A stretch of DNA of 64,000 nucleotides from Rothia halotolerans (GTDB lineage Bacteria; Actinomycetota; Actinomycetes; Actinomycetales; Micrococcaceae), in assembly GCF_004136635.1 (NCBI RefSeq), contig NZ_NOIU01000005.1:1-64000 (forward strand). Reading direction: 5' to 3'. Positions 34,836 through 43,989 of the stretch are shown here, piece by piece. The notes beneath the pieces were generated by a model that was given only the letters and a program-made list of their open reading frames with translations, searched no databases and was not told the origin of the DNA. The position numbers and the translations under genes were made by a program. The number at the start of each line of letters is the position of its first letter. Position 1 is the first letter of the stretch.

Positions 34836-34863
34836 TGACCGATGGTTGCCGCGCGGGTAGAAT
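34836..34863 (+). promoter_or_regulatory. Candidate promoter of fprA
   Basis: TGACCG (34836-34841) and TAGAAT (34858-34863) have a 16-base spacer. A 16-bp palindrome (CTCCCCGCGCGGGGAG, 34887-34902) lies in the leader. Confidence 0.45.
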
Positions 34864-34924
34864 CGATGGCAGTGTCCACGGACTGTCTCCCCGCGCGGGG
34901 AGGTCAACGGAAAGGAAAAACCTC

Positions 34925-36328
34925 GTGTCTTCAGCCCCCGAGCGTCCGCTGCGCGTGGCAGTCATCGGCTCCGGGCCGGCGGGCGTCTACGCCGCCGACC
35001 TGCTCAGCCGCTCCGATGCCGTCGCGGAGGGCGAGGTGGACGTCAGCATCGACATCTACGATCGCTACCCCGCGCCGTTCGGGCTCATCCGCTACGGCGT
35101 CGCCCCGGATCACCCCCGTATCAAGGGGATCGTGACCTCGCTCCACAAGATCATGGAGAACGAGAGGATCCGCTTCTTCGGCAACGTCGAGTACGGCACG
35201 GACCTCCTCCTGGAGGACCTTCGGGCCCACTACGACGCCGTCATCTTCGCCACCGGCGCGGTCTACGACGCCTCCCTGCACATCCCGGGCATCGAGCTGG
35301 AGGGCTCCTACGGGGCCGCCGACTTCGTCGCCTGGTACGACGGCCACCCGGACGTCTCCCGCGAGTGGCCGCTCGAGGCCCGCGAGGTCGCGGTGCTCGG
35401 CAACGGCAACGTGGCGCTCGACGTCGCCCGCGTGCTCTCCAAGCACGCCGAGGACCTCCTGGTCACCGAGATCCCGGACAACGTCTACGAGGGGCTGAAG
35501 AAGTCGCCGGTGACCGACGTCCACATCTTCGGCCGGCGCGGCCCCGCGCAGATGAAGTTCACCCCGCTGGAGCTGCGGGAGCTGGCGAAGTCCCGCGACG
35601 TCGACATCGTGCTCTACGACGAGGACTTCGAGTTCGACGAGGCCTCCGAGGCCGCGATCGAGTCGAACAACCAGATCAAGGCCATGATCAAGACGCTGAA
35701 CAAGTGGCGCGAGGAGCAGCGGGAGAACCCCGGCACCGCCTCCCGCCGCCTGCACATGCACTTCATGCAGTCCCCGGCGGAGCTCGTGGGCGACGCCGAG
35801 GGCCGGGTCTGTGCGCTCCGCATGCAGCGCAACGAGCTCGACGGCGCCGGCGGCATCCGCCCGACCACCCAGATCCAGGAGTACCCGGTCCAGGCCGTGT
35901 ACCGCGCGATCGGCTACTTCGGCTCCGAGCTGCCCGAGGTCGGCTTCGACTCCCTGCGCGGGGTGATCACCAACGTCGAGGGCCGCGTGGTGGACGAGAC
36001 CGAGAACACCGTCCCCGGCCTCTACGCGACCGGCTGGATCAAGCGCGGCCCGGTGGGCCTCATCGGCTCCACCAAGTCCGACGCCCTGGAGACCATCAAC
36101 CACGTGCTCGAGGACCGCGAGTTCACGGCCGAGCGCCCCGGTCTGAAGCAGATCGAGGATCTGCTGGCCGAACGCGGCATCGAGTACACCACGTGGTCGG
36201 GCTGGCGCAGCCTGGACGAGCACGAGCAGGCCCTCGGGGCCGAGCTCCAGGACGCGCAGGGCAATCCCCGCAAGCGCGTCAAGGTGGTGCCCCGCGAGGA
36301 CATGGTGAGCATCTCCCGCGCCGACTAG
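34925..36328 (+). CDS. fprA: Ferredoxin--NADP reductase, FprA type
   Basis: A 467-residue FAD enzyme of the adrenodoxin-reductase-like family. The FAD motif is GSGPAG (Gly15, 17, 20), followed by YDRYPAPFGLIRYGVAPDHPRIK. The NADP motif GNGNVALDVARVL is at 159-171, and GWIKRGPVGLIGSTKSDA is the C-terminal FAD signature. It passes electrons between NADPH and ferredoxin in the cytoplasm. The GTG start has AAAGGAAAA upstream. It is monocistronic: its own promoter lies before it and a very strong terminator after it. Confidence 0.95.
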   Translation: MSSAPERPLRVAVIGSGPAGVYAADLLSRSDAVAEGEVDVSIDIYDRYPAPFGLIRYGVAPDHPRIKGIVTSLHKIMENERIRFFGNVEYGTDLLLEDLRAHYDAVIFATGAVYDASLHIPGIELEGSYGAADFVAWYDGHPDVSREWPLEAREVAVLGNGNVALDVARVLSKHAEDLLVTEIPDNVYEGLKKSPVTDVHIFGRRGPAQMKFTPLELRELAKSRDVDIVLYDEDFEFDEASEAAIESNNQIKAMIKTLNKWREEQRENPGTASRRLHMHFMQSPAELVGDAEGRVCALRMQRNELDGAGGIRPTTQIQEYPVQAVYRAIGYFGSELPEVGFDSLRGVITNVEGRVVDETENTVPGLYATGWIKRGPVGLIGSTKSDALETINHVLEDREFTAERPGLKQIEDLLAERGIEYTTWSGWRSLDEHEQALGAELQDAQGNPRKRVKVVPREDMVSISRAD

Positions 36329-36370
36329 CCGGCGCCCCGCTCCGGCGGAGCCGCGCCGAGGCGACCTGAG

Positions 36371-36430
36371 CCCGCAGCCCCGTCCGCCCGCCCCTTCGCC
36401 GGGGCGGGCGGACGGGGCTGCGGGTTTCTT
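36371..36430 (+). terminator. Very strong terminator of fprA
   Basis: A perfect 24-bp stem (36371-36394 with 36401-36424), six-base loop, then TTTCTT. The stem is exceptionally long for this window. Confidence 0.92.
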
Positions 36431-36542
36431 GCATGCAGAATGCCATAAAAGATCTGCGTTCCCCGGCGATTGCTCGCCCTCTGGCGTGGTATCCGTCATA
36501 AAATGGGGGCATCTGGAGCAGTCTCACAGAGGAGGGGCAGAC

Positions 36543-37568
36543 ATGACTGACGAGACGAGCAACAGGTCCGCTGAGAGCTTCGGGGCCCGGGCGGTCGCCG
36601 CCCGGGGGAAGCTGCCGGACCCGGAGGTCATCGAGGGCGAGATCATCGTCGGCATCGACGGCTCCGAGCAGAGCTACGGCGCGCTGAGCTGGGCGGTGGC
36701 CGAGGCCAAGCGACGTCGGGTCCCCATCCGCCTGGTCACGGCCTATTCGCTGCCCGTCTTCACCGGCACCGGCTTCGACTCGGGGTACTCGGTGATCGAC
36801 GAGCAGGCGCTCGCCGACGGCGTGGCGCAGATCCTGGACGAGGCCTACGAGCGCGTCAGGGGCGAGGACGTCGAGCTGCGCGCGACCGTCGAGACGGGCG
36901 ACGCGTCCTCGCTCCTCGTCCGGCTCTCCGAGCACGCCGACCTCATGGTGGTGGGCTCCCGCAGCGCCCGCGGCTTCGTGGGGCGGCTTCTGGGCACCGT
37001 CTCGACCTCGCTGCCGGCGCACTCCAAGTGCCCGGTCGTCGTCGTGCCGCACGCCTGGGCCAAGCGCCACGCGGAGGACGCCGGGACGCTCACGCCCTCG
37101 CTCGGCGTGGCGGTGGGCTCGGACGGATCCGACCAGGCCCGCATCGCCATCGTGAAGGCCGCCGAGGAGGCCCAGCGGATGGGCGTGGGGCTCAAGCTCG
37201 TCAACGCGCTGGCGCCCTACACCGGCGCCCTGACGTGGGTCCCGGCGGCCGTGGACTTCGAGGCCATGCACCGGGAGATCGACGAGCTGCAGAACCGCGC
37301 CATCCAGTGGATCAGGGGTCACTTCCCGGATCTGGAGATCACCGCGGAGCGGATCGACGGCTCCCCGGTGCAGGTGCTGCTGGAGGCTGGCGAGAGCGCG
37401 GACCTGGTGGTCGTCGGCACGCGGGGCCGGGGCGGCCTGCGCGGGATGCTGCTGGGCTCCATCTCCCAGGGCGTCCTGCACAGCTCGCAGAACCCGGTGA
37501 TGATCGTCCCCGACGTGGACGACCCCCGGACCCAGGACGCGCCGGAGGCGGGGGTCGCCTGGGGCTGA
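36543..37568 (+). CDS. Universal stress protein, two UspA domains
   Basis: A 341-residue protein with tandem Usp domains (about 32-165 and 185-325). Each begins with a strand and Asp (VGIDGSEQSYGAL; VGSDGSDQARIAI) and ends with an ATP-binding glycine loop (GSRSARGFVGRLLGTVSTSL; GTRGRGGLRGMLLGSISQGV), so both should bind ATP. Such proteins respond to starvation, hypoxia or other stress in Actinobacteria. GAGGAGGGG precedes the ATG. It stands alone ahead of the tRNA cluster. Confidence 0.92.
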   Translation: MTDETSNRSAESFGARAVAARGKLPDPEVIEGEIIVGIDGSEQSYGALSWAVAEAKRRRVPIRLVTAYSLPVFTGTGFDSGYSVIDEQALADGVAQILDEAYERVRGEDVELRATVETGDASSLLVRLSEHADLMVVGSRSARGFVGRLLGTVSTSLPAHSKCPVVVVPHAWAKRHAEDAGTLTPSLGVAVGSDGSDQARIAIVKAAEEAQRMGVGLKLVNALAPYTGALTWVPAAVDFEAMHREIDELQNRAIQWIRGHFPDLEITAERIDGSPVQVLLEAGESADLVVVGTRGRGGLRGMLLGSISQGVLHSSQNPVMIVPDVDDPRTQDAPEAGVAWG

Positions 37569-37669
37569 GGTGACGTCCGTCTCATCTCGCGGACGGGTTT
37601 GTGGTTTCCGGGACCGCCCCATATGCTTGGGGAGGTTCCGAGCACGGGCATGCCCGTCCGCGAGGTCCG

Positions 37670-37742
37670 GCCCCCATCGTCTAGCGGCCTAGGACACCGC
37701 CCTTTCACGGCGGCGGCACGGGTTCGAATCCCGTTGGGGGTA
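37670..37742 (+). tRNA. tRNA-Glu (TTC)
   Basis: A 73-base cloverleaf with acceptor GCCCCCA / TGGGGGT, anticodon stem CCGCC/GGCGG, anticodon TTC at 37704-37706, and T-loop GGTTCGAATCC. No CCA is encoded. Confidence 0.96.
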
Positions 37743-37810
37743 CTGCAAATCTCCGATTTGCAAAGCCAGAGTTCTTCCCATAGAGTTTTCTCTCGTTGGA
37801 AAAACAACAA

Positions 37811-37884
37811 GGCCCTGTAGCGCAGTTGGTTAGCGCGCCGCCCTGTCACGGCGGAGGTCGCGGGTTCAAGTCCCGTCAGGGTCG
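37811..37884 (+). tRNA. tRNA-Asp (GTC)
   Basis: A 74-base cloverleaf with acceptor GGCCCTG / CAGGGTC, discriminator G, and anticodon GTC at 37845-37847. No CCA is encoded. It is the second of three tRNAs in one direction. Confidence 0.96.
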
Positions 37885-37948
37885 CTCAGGCGGCGTATCT
37901 CTCCTCGCGAGAGACGCCGTCGCGGCATATCTGCTGACAGAGATGCCG

Positions 37949-38021
37949 GGCTCTGTAGCTCAGTTGGTAGAGCGTACGACTGAAAATCGTAAGGTCACCG
38001 GATCGACGCCGGTCGGAGCCA
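37949..38021 (+). tRNA. tRNA-Phe (GAA)
   Basis: A 73-base cloverleaf with acceptor GGCTCTG / CGGAGCC, anticodon stem TACGA/TCGTA, and anticodon GAA at 37982-37984. The T-loop reads ATCGACG, with A where T54 is usual. No CCA is encoded. Confidence 0.95.
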
Positions 38022-38023
38022 CG

Positions 38024-38059
38024 AAAACCGCCTCGTAGGCTTCTATACGGGGCGGTTTT
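38024..38059 (+). terminator. Terminator of the tRNA cluster
   Basis: The stem AAAACCGCC / GGCGGTTTT, followed by CTTCC, starts three bases after tRNA-Phe. Confidence 0.85.
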
Positions 38060-38062
38060 CTT

Positions 38063-38505
38063 CCATTTAACGGGTCATTGAAGCCGAATGAATTGTGGTG
38101 TTAACCACTGCTTAGGTGCGTCCTTCACAGGGATCTGACCCGGTCTCCGGCGTTGACGCACGTCGCATGCCATATAGCTGCTCGTGCTCCTCATCGCCTC
38201 TCCACAGTGGTGGATCCGCGAGAACAGCTCGCTCCATGCTCTCGTTCTATGGTGGTGCTCACTGCATCCCCCACGTCTCTCGCGGAAGCGCACTTGGGGG
38301 ATTTTTCTCTTTCTTGGGCCGGGAGGAGGTTTCAAGGCCTCGGAGCGGCGGAACGGGATGGGCTGACGGCTCTGACCTATGTCAGCTTCACGACGGCTAG
38401 AGACCCTCAGGCCCTGGCCCCGCGTGAGTGGCTGGAAAGGCCCCTGGATCGTTGAAGATGGGGGTGCCTCTCCAGCTGCCTCGCATCAGCGGGGCCACCC
38501 CGCCC
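38063..38505. other. 443-bp region after the tRNAs with no clear gene
   Basis: Short frames exist on both strands, but none has a ribosome site with a protein-like sequence, and GC is lower than nearby. An orphan terminator-like hairpin lies at 38266-38307. It could be an untranslated RNA or a scar of an integrated element. I cannot decide from sequence. Confidence 0.45.
38266..38307 (+). terminator. Orphan terminator-like hairpin
   Basis: The stem ATCCCCCA / TGGGGGAT followed directly by TTTTCT has the form of an intrinsic terminator, but no gene is recognised upstream after the tRNA terminator. Confidence 0.6.
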
Positions 38506-38508
38506 GTC

Positions 38509-39315
38509 TCACTCGCACTCGATGACTACTGGCGCGTGGTCCGAGGCCCCCTTGCCCTTGCGCTCCTCCCGGTCGATCCAGGCGGTGCTCACCCGCCGGG
38601 CCAGCGCCGGCGAGCAGAGCTGGAAGTCGATCCGCATGCCCTCGTTCCTGGGGAAGCGCAGCGACTTGTAGTCCCAGTAGGTGTAGTCCTTCTCGCCCTG
38701 GGTGTGGGGGCGCACGACGTCCACCAGGCCGGCGTCGTCGAGGAAGGCGTTGAAGGCGCCGCGCTCGGGCTCGGTCACGTGGGTCATCTGGTTCTCGCGG
38801 AAGAAGTCGATGTCCCAGACGTCCTCGTCCTGCGGCGCCACGTTCCAGTCGCCCACCAGCGCGAGCTGCCCCTCCGGGTTCTCACCCAGCCACTTCTGGG
38901 CGTCCTCGCGCAGCACGCGCAGCCACTCGATCTTGTAGGCCATGTGCGGGTCGTCGATGCCGCGGCCGTTGGGCACGTAGAGGCTCCAGACGCGGACCCC
39001 GCCGCAGGTCGCCCCCAGGGCGCGGGCCTCCTGGACCTCCTCCTGGCCGGGCTTGCCGAAGACCGGCTGACCGGGGAAGGTGCGCTCGACGTCGTCCAAC
39101 CCCACCCGGGAGGCGATGGCGACGCCGTTCCACTGGCTCAGGCCGAAGTGGGCGACGTCGTACCCGAGCCGCTCGAACAGGGCGAACGGGAAGCTCTCGT
39201 CCTTGGCCTTGGTCTCCTGTATGGCCAGCACGTCCACGTCCGAGCGGTCCAGCCAGGCCTCCACGCGATCGGCGCGGGCGCGGATCGAATTCACATTCCA
39301 GGTCGCAATTCTCAT
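38509..39315 (-). CDS. xthA: Exodeoxyribonuclease III
   Basis: A 268-residue EEP-fold nuclease. Motifs in order: MRIATWNVNSIRAR, the metal-binding Glu in LAIQETKAKD, YVPNGRGIDD, GDWNVAPQDEDVWD (Asp/Asn), and the catalytic DHAPVVIE at the end. It removes abasic sites and 3' blocks in base-excision repair. The second ATG (39315) places the MRIATWN strand at the N-terminus as in the family. It is convergent with the tRNA cluster. Confidence 0.95.
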   Translation of the reverse strand: MRIATWNVNSIRARADRVEAWLDRSDVDVLAIQETKAKDESFPFALFERLGYDVAHFGLSQWNGVAIASRVGLDDVERTFPGQPVFGKPGQEEVQEARALGATCGGVRVWSLYVPNGRGIDDPHMAYKIEWLRVLREDAQKWLGENPEGQLALVGDWNVAPQDEDVWDIDFFRENQMTHVTEPERGAFNAFLDDAGLVDVVRPHTQGEKDYTYWDYKSLRFPRNEGMRIDFQLCSPALARRVSTAWIDREERKGKGASDHAPVVIECE

Positions 39316-39573
39316 GGCGACCACGTTACCGGGCGGGGAACGCGGGGCGGGATCACGCCCATCCGCCGTCGCGACCCCCGGTTGTCAACCCCCAGCCGCC
39401 GAGGCCCTGCCGCGCTCCCCGGCCTCCCGCGCTCAGATCTGTTCCCGCTGTCGTCGCGATCTCCGCCGCCGGGTCCACGGTGCCCCGCGGGCCGGCCGGA
39501 GGCTTCACGATACCCGGGACCGCCGGTATCGTGAGGTGGGACACACGACGTCGCCGAGCAGAACGAGGCCCCC

Positions 39574-40500
39574 ATGAGCAGTCACCCATCGCCCTTCCGC
39601 GCCGACGTCCTGGAGGGCCAGCGCATCCTCGTCACGGGAGGCGGCAGCGGGCTGGGCCGCGGCCTCGCCCTGCGCCTGGCCGGGCACGGCGCCGAGGTGC
39701 ACCTCTGGGGCCGCCGGGAGGGGATGCTGCGCGAGGCGGCCGAGGAGATCGAGGCCGCGACCGGGCGCCGGCCGCACTGGCGGACGGCCGACGTGCGCGA
39801 CGCCGCGGCGGTGGACGAGGCCGTGCGCCTGACCTGGGAGGAGCACGGCCCGCTGACCGGCGTCGTGAACAACGCGGCGGGGAACTTCATCGCCCGGACC
39901 GAGGACCTCAGCCCCCGCGGCTTCCAGGCGATCACCGAGACCGTCATGAACGGCTCCTACAACGTCACCCACGCGGTGGGGCGGCGGTGGATCGCGGAGG
40001 GCCTGCCCGGCACGGTGCTGTCCACCCTCGTCAGCTGGGTCTTCACCGGCTCCGCGTACGTGGTCCCCTCGGCCATGGCCAAGTCGGCGGTGCACGCGAT
40101 GACGATGTCGCTGGCCGTCGAGTGGGCGCCCCACGGCATCCGGCTGAACGCGATCGCGCCCGGACCGATCCCCACCGAGTACACCTCGGCGGTCCTCAGC
40201 TCCAGCGGGGGCGAGCGGGGGGACCGCGGCGCGATGACGGACCTCGACGCCGTGCCCGCCCGCCGGGCCGGCACCGTGGAGGAGTTCTCCCACCTGGCGA
40301 TCTTCCTCCTCTCCGGTGCCTGCGACTACCTGACGGGGCAGACCATCACGATGGACGGCGGGCAGATGCTCGCCGGCCCCTCGACCTTCTCGGCACTGGC
40401 CGAGCTCACGGACGAGGACTGGGCGCGCATCGGGGAGCAGGGGCGCCGCGCGGCCGCGGCGTCGAAGGGGCAGCGGGGGCAGGGCGCAGGGGACGGCTGA
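39574..40500 (+). CDS. SDR oxidoreductase, 2,4-dienoyl-CoA reductase-like
   Basis: A 308-residue short-chain dehydrogenase. NADP motif TGGGSGLGRGLALRLA near residues 21-36, NNAAGNFIARTEDLS, and IAPGPIPTE. The active-site region GSAYVVPSAMAKSAVHAM has Ser-x-x-x-Lys instead of the usual Tyr-x-x-x-Lys, as in mitochondrial-type 2,4-dienoyl-CoA reductase, and NAAGNF is typical of that group. It would reduce dienoyl-CoA from unsaturated fatty acids. Valine-catabolism genes follow after an intergenic repeat. Substrate is inferred. Confidence 0.83.
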   Translation: MSSHPSPFRADVLEGQRILVTGGGSGLGRGLALRLAGHGAEVHLWGRREGMLREAAEEIEAATGRRPHWRTADVRDAAAVDEAVRLTWEEHGPLTGVVNNAAGNFIARTEDLSPRGFQAITETVMNGSYNVTHAVGRRWIAEGLPGTVLSTLVSWVFTGSAYVVPSAMAKSAVHAMTMSLAVEWAPHGIRLNAIAPGPIPTEYTSAVLSSSGGERGDRGAMTDLDAVPARRAGTVEEFSHLAIFLLSGACDYLTGQTITMDGGQMLAGPSTFSALAELTDEDWARIGEQGRRAAAASKGQRGQGAGDG

Positions 40501-40542
40501 GGGGCACGAACAACGTCGTCCTCGTTCTGGTGGGATTCAAAG

Positions 40543-40663
40543 CATCGTCATCACTGAGCTGGCGGTTTTCGGAGGTATCGTTCCGAAAAATTCGACCTCC
40601 GAAGGATCTCCTCTCCGCATCAGCGGAAGGATAGCTCCGAAAACGGCTAGTACGCGCGTGGCT
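40543..40663 (+). repeat. Dispersed repeat element, copy 2
   Basis: A 121-bp copy of the element at 18800-18998 in the opposite orientation. Its first 52 bases match copy 1's right arm in about 48 positions, and its last ~35 bases (ending GCGCGTGGCT) match copy 1's left arm. The interior differs and lacks the GGAGAC array. Confidence 0.75.
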
Positions 40664-40668
40664 CACTG

Positions 40669-40702
<34 letters not shown>

Positions 40703-40938
40703 GGCTGAGGCTGAGGTTCCGACCCGGCCCGCCCTCCCCGATCGCCACGGGGCCGCGCCCGCCGCCGTGGCCGTGGTCTGCACCCCGCCGGGACGTCGTT
40801 CGCCCCTGCCCGCCTCGCCCCGCCCGGCTCCTGGCAGCCTCCGCAGGCCGCGCGATAGTCTGTGAGTCGAAGCACAGCAACGATCCGACCCCGTCCCGGC
40901 CCGCCCGGCACGGCACCGACCACGCCCCAGGAGGGACG

Positions 40939-42180
40939 ATGACCGACGCACGGCAGGAACCGCCGGTGCTCTCCGAGACCCGAGGGAGCCTCGGGCTCAT
41001 CACGCTCAACCGCCCCCGGGCGGTCAACGCCCTGACCATCGAGATGATCGACCTGATGATGGCCGCGCTCGACGCCTTCGAGGCGGACCCGGCGGTGCGC
41101 GTGGTGGCGGTGGTCGGCGCGGGCGAGCGGGGGCTGTGTTCCGGGGGCGACGTCGTCGCGCTCTACCGGGCGGCCACGGCGGGCCGCGAGGAGGAGTGCA
41201 TCGAGTTCTTCCGCAAGGAGTACACCCTCGACCACCGGATCTCGCGCTATCCCAAGCCGTACGTCGCGCTGATGAACGGGCTGGTGCTCGGCGGCGGCAT
41301 CGGCCTCTCCGCGGCCGGCTCGCACCGCGTCGTCACCGAGTCCACCCGCACCGGCATGCCGGAGACGGGCATCGGCTTCAGCCCGGACGTCGGCGGGCTG
41401 AAGCACCTCTCCGGCGCGCCGGGGCGAACCGGCGAGCACCTGGCGGTGACCGGCCTGCACATCGGAGGGGCCGACGCCGTGTACATCGGCATCGCCGACC
41501 ACTACGTCCCCGACGCCTCCCTGCCGGAGCTCCTGCGCGCCCTCGAGGAGGTGCCCTCGGCCGCGGCCCAGGCCGCCCCCGAGGACCAGAGCGCAGGCTC
41601 CGCCGTCGAGGACTCCGCCACCGCCGAGGCTCGCTCCACCGCAACGCCGACCGCTGACGCCGGCGATGCCGCTGCCGCAGCCCGCACCGACGCAGCCGCC
41701 TCCGCCGACGCAGCCGCCTCCGCCGTAGCAGCCGTCATCGCCCGCTTCGATCGCCCCGCTCCGGAGCCGCCCCTGGCCGCCGCCCAGCCCTGGATCGAGG
41801 AGGCGTACGCCGCCGACGCCGTCGAGCAGGTCCGGGACAACCTGGCGATCCTCGCCGAGCGCGAGCCGCAGGACGAGGGCATCGCCGCCGCCCTCGCCGC
41901 GCTCGAGCGCAACAGTCCCACGGGCATCAAGACCGCCTGGGAGGGCATCGGCAGGGCCCGGGGCCTCACGCTGGCCCAGACCCTCGAGCAGGACTTCAGG
42001 ACCAGCGGGAACGCGGTCCTCGGCCACGACATGACCGAGGGCATCCGCGCGCAGGTCGTGGACAAGGACCGTACCCCCGCGTGGGACCCGCCCTCGCTGG
42101 AGGAGGTCGGCCGGGACCGGGTGCTGGGCTTCTTCGAGCCCGTCCCCGGCTACGAGGACCTGCGGCTGCCGGAGGGGTAG
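40939..42180 (+). CDS. 3-hydroxyisobutyryl-CoA hydrolase (HIBCH-like)
   Basis: A 413-residue crotonase-fold protein. ITLNRPRAVNALTIEMI, CSGGDVVALYRAA (oxyanion hole) and GGGIGLSAAGSHRVVTESTRTGMPETGIGFSPDVGG match the HIBCH branch, which hydrolyses 3-hydroxyisobutyryl-CoA in valine breakdown. The next gene, a 3-hydroxyisobutyrate dehydrogenase, supports this. Odd feature: about 60 Ala/Asp/Ser/Thr-rich residues (roughly 205-270) are inserted, including an 18-bp direct repeat. The ATG follows CAGGAGGG. Confidence 0.88.
   Translation: MTDARQEPPVLSETRGSLGLITLNRPRAVNALTIEMIDLMMAALDAFEADPAVRVVAVVGAGERGLCSGGDVVALYRAATAGREEECIEFFRKEYTLDHRISRYPKPYVALMNGLVLGGGIGLSAAGSHRVVTESTRTGMPETGIGFSPDVGGLKHLSGAPGRTGEHLAVTGLHIGGADAVYIGIADHYVPDASLPELLRALEEVPSAAAQAAPEDQSAGSAVEDSATAEARSTATPTADAGDAAAAARTDAAASADAAASAVAAVIARFDRPAPEPPLAAAQPWIEEAYAADAVEQVRDNLAILAEREPQDEGIAAALAALERNSPTGIKTAWEGIGRARGLTLAQTLEQDFRTSGNAVLGHDMTEGIRAQVVDKDRTPAWDPPSLEEVGRDRVLGFFEPVPGYEDLRLPEG
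41689..41724 (+). repeat. 18-bp direct repeat inside the HIBCH-like gene
   Basis: GACGCAGCCGCCTCCGCC occurs twice in tandem and encodes part of the Ala-rich insertion. This indicates expansion by slippage. Confidence 0.85.
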
Positions 42181-42206
42181 ACGCCCCGTGAGCTGAGGAG
42201 ACCGAG

Positions 42207-43106
42207 ATGAGAATCGCCTTTCTGGGACTGGGCAACATGGGCGGGCCGATGGCCCGCAACCTGGTGCGGGCCGGCCACGACGTCGTCGGGTACGACCCGG
42301 TCGAGGCCGCCCGCCGGACCGCCGAGGCCGCCGGGGTGAGCATCGCGGCCAGCGGCGAGGAGGCGGTCCCGGGGGCCGGCGTCGTGTTCACGATGTTCCC
42401 CTCCGGCGCGCACGTGCTCGCGGCCTACCGGGGCGAGGACGATGCCGAGGGGCTGCTCTCCGCCGCAGAGGCCGGCACCCTGTTCATCGACTCCTCGACG
42501 ATCAGCGTGGACGAGGCGCGCGAGGCCGCCGAGCTGGCCCGGGCAGCGGGCCACCGTGCCCTGGACACCCCCGTATCCGGTGGGGTGGCCGGGGCGGACG
42601 CCGGGACCCTGACCTTCATGGTCGGCGGCCCCGCCGAGGAGTACGACGCCGCGCTGCCCCTCCTGGAGGTCATGGGCCGGAAGATCGTCCACTGCGGCGT
42701 CAGCGGCGCCGGCCAGGCGACGAAGGCCTGCAACAACATGCTGCTGGCCGTGACCATGATCGGAGCCTCCGAGGCCTTCGTGCTCGGCGAGAAGCTGGGG
42801 CTGAGCGACCAGGTCCTCTACGACGTCATGTCCAGCTCCGCGGCGCAGTGCTGGGCCGTGAGCACCAACTGCCCGGTGCCCGGCCCGGTCGAGACCAGCC
42901 CCGCCAACCACGAGTACCGGCCGGGCTTCGCGACCTCGCTCATGGCCAAGGACCTCGGTCTCGCGCTCGCCGCGCTCGAGTCCACCGGCACGCGGGCCGA
43001 GTTCGGCCGCGCGGCGCAGAAGCTGTACGAGGAGTTCGAGGAGTCGGGCCACGGCGGCCTCGACTTCTCCGCCATCATCCAGACGATCCGAGAGGGGAAC
43101 CGATGA
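42207..43106 (+). CDS. mmsB: 3-hydroxyisobutyrate dehydrogenase
   Basis: A 299-residue beta-hydroxyacid dehydrogenase. The NAD motif [24 protein letters not shown] is at the N-terminus. Substrate motif [21 protein letters not shown] and the catalytic Lys region [14 protein letters not shown] (Lys near 172) are intact. It oxidises 3-hydroxyisobutyrate to methylmalonate semialdehyde, the step after HIBCH. It is 26 bp downstream of HIBCH and overlaps the next gene by ATGA. Methylmalonate semialdehyde dehydrogenase (mmsA) is not in the window. Confidence 0.92.
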   Translation: MRIAFLGLGNMGGPMARNLVRAGHDVVGYDPVEAARRTAEAAGVSIAASGEEAVPGAGVVFTMFPSGAHVLAAYRGEDDAEGLLSAAEAGTLFIDSSTISVDEAREAAELARAAGHRALDTPVSGGVAGADAGTLTFMVGGPAEEYDAALPLLEVMGRKIVHCGVSGAGQATKACNNMLLAVTMIGASEAFVLGEKLGLSDQVLYDVMSSSAAQCWAVSTNCPVPGPVETSPANHEYRPGFATSLMAKDLGLALAALESTGTRAEFGRAAQKLYEEFEESGHGGLDFSAIIQTIREGNR

Positions 43107-43897
43107 GCGAGGAGCGGAACCAGGAGGCCGAGGCGGCCGTGCTGACCAGCGTGGAGGACGGCGTCGGGCTCATCCGGCTGAACCGGCCGAAGGCGCTCAA
43201 CGCGCTGAACCAGGAGACGATGCACGCCGTCGTCGAGGCCGCCCAGGCCTGGGACGCCGACCCGCGGGTGAGGGCGATCGTCCTGACCGGCTCCGCGAAG
43301 GCCTTCGCGGCCGGCGCGGACATCAAGGAGATGGCGGACAAGAGCTACGCGGAGGTCTACGCCGCCGACTGGTTCTCCCAGTGGGGGCGCCTCGCCGAGG
43401 TGCGGATCCCGGTGATCGCCGCGGTGAGCGGCTACGCGCTGGGCGGGGGCTGCGAGCTGGCGATGATGTGCGACGTCCTCGTCGCCGGCGAGGGCGCCCG
43501 CTTCGGGCAGCCCGAGATCAACCTCGGCGTCATCCCCGGGATGGGCGGCACGCAGCGGCTGACCCGCGCCGTCGGCAAGGCCAAGGCCATGGACATGGTG
43601 CTGACCGGGCGCATGATGGACGCCCGGGAGGCGGAGCGCGCCGGCCTGGTCTCCCGCCTGGTGGACGACGACGCCGTGCTGGACACCGCGATGGAGGTCG
43701 CCCGGACCATCGCCGCGAAGTCGCGTCCGGTGACGATGACCGCCAAGGAGGCGGTCGGCGCGGCCTTCGAGACGACCCTGGAGCAGGGCGTGCGCTTCGA
43801 GCGCCGCCTCTTCCACTCGCTGTTCGCGACCGAGGACCAGAAGGAGGGCATGGCCGCCTTCTCGGAGAAGCGGGAGCCGGAGTTCCGGGACCGGTGA
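43103..43897 (+). CDS. Enoyl-CoA hydratase
   Basis: A 264-residue crotonase. Oxyanion-hole segments [11 protein letters not shown] and [15 protein letters not shown] are present, with the two catalytic Glu positions in GCELAMMCD and [20 protein letters not shown]. It hydrates enoyl-CoA; in this operon methacrylyl-CoA from valine is a fitting substrate. The start overlaps the mmsB stop (ATGA). It is last in the three-gene operon. Confidence 0.93.
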   Translation: MSEERNQEAEAAVLTSVEDGVGLIRLNRPKALNALNQETMHAVVEAAQAWDADPRVRAIVLTGSAKAFAAGADIKEMADKSYAEVYAADWFSQWGRLAEVRIPVIAAVSGYALGGGCELAMMCDVLVAGEGARFGQPEINLGVIPGMGGTQRLTRAVGKAKAMDMVLTGRMMDAREAERAGLVSRLVDDDAVLDTAMEVARTIAAKSRPVTMTAKEAVGAAFETTLEQGVRFERRLFHSLFATEDQKEGMAAFSEKREPEFRDR

Positions 43898-43989
43898 GGG
43901 GCGTAGGCCCTCGGTGGGCCGGCGGAGGGATGCCGACCCTCTCCCGGCGCGGTGGCGTCCGGGTCTGGGAGGGCCGGTAGGCTGAGCGG

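Noticed and set aside
37949-38021. A54 in the tRNA-Phe T-loop as a sign of a pseudo-tRNA
   Set aside because: All stems pair well and the anticodon arm is normal, so I treat the base as a lineage variant.
38116-38400. A 94-codon frame after the tRNA cluster (and overlapping frames on both strands)
   Set aside because: There is no ribosome site, the composition is unlike a protein, and a terminator-like hairpin falls inside it.
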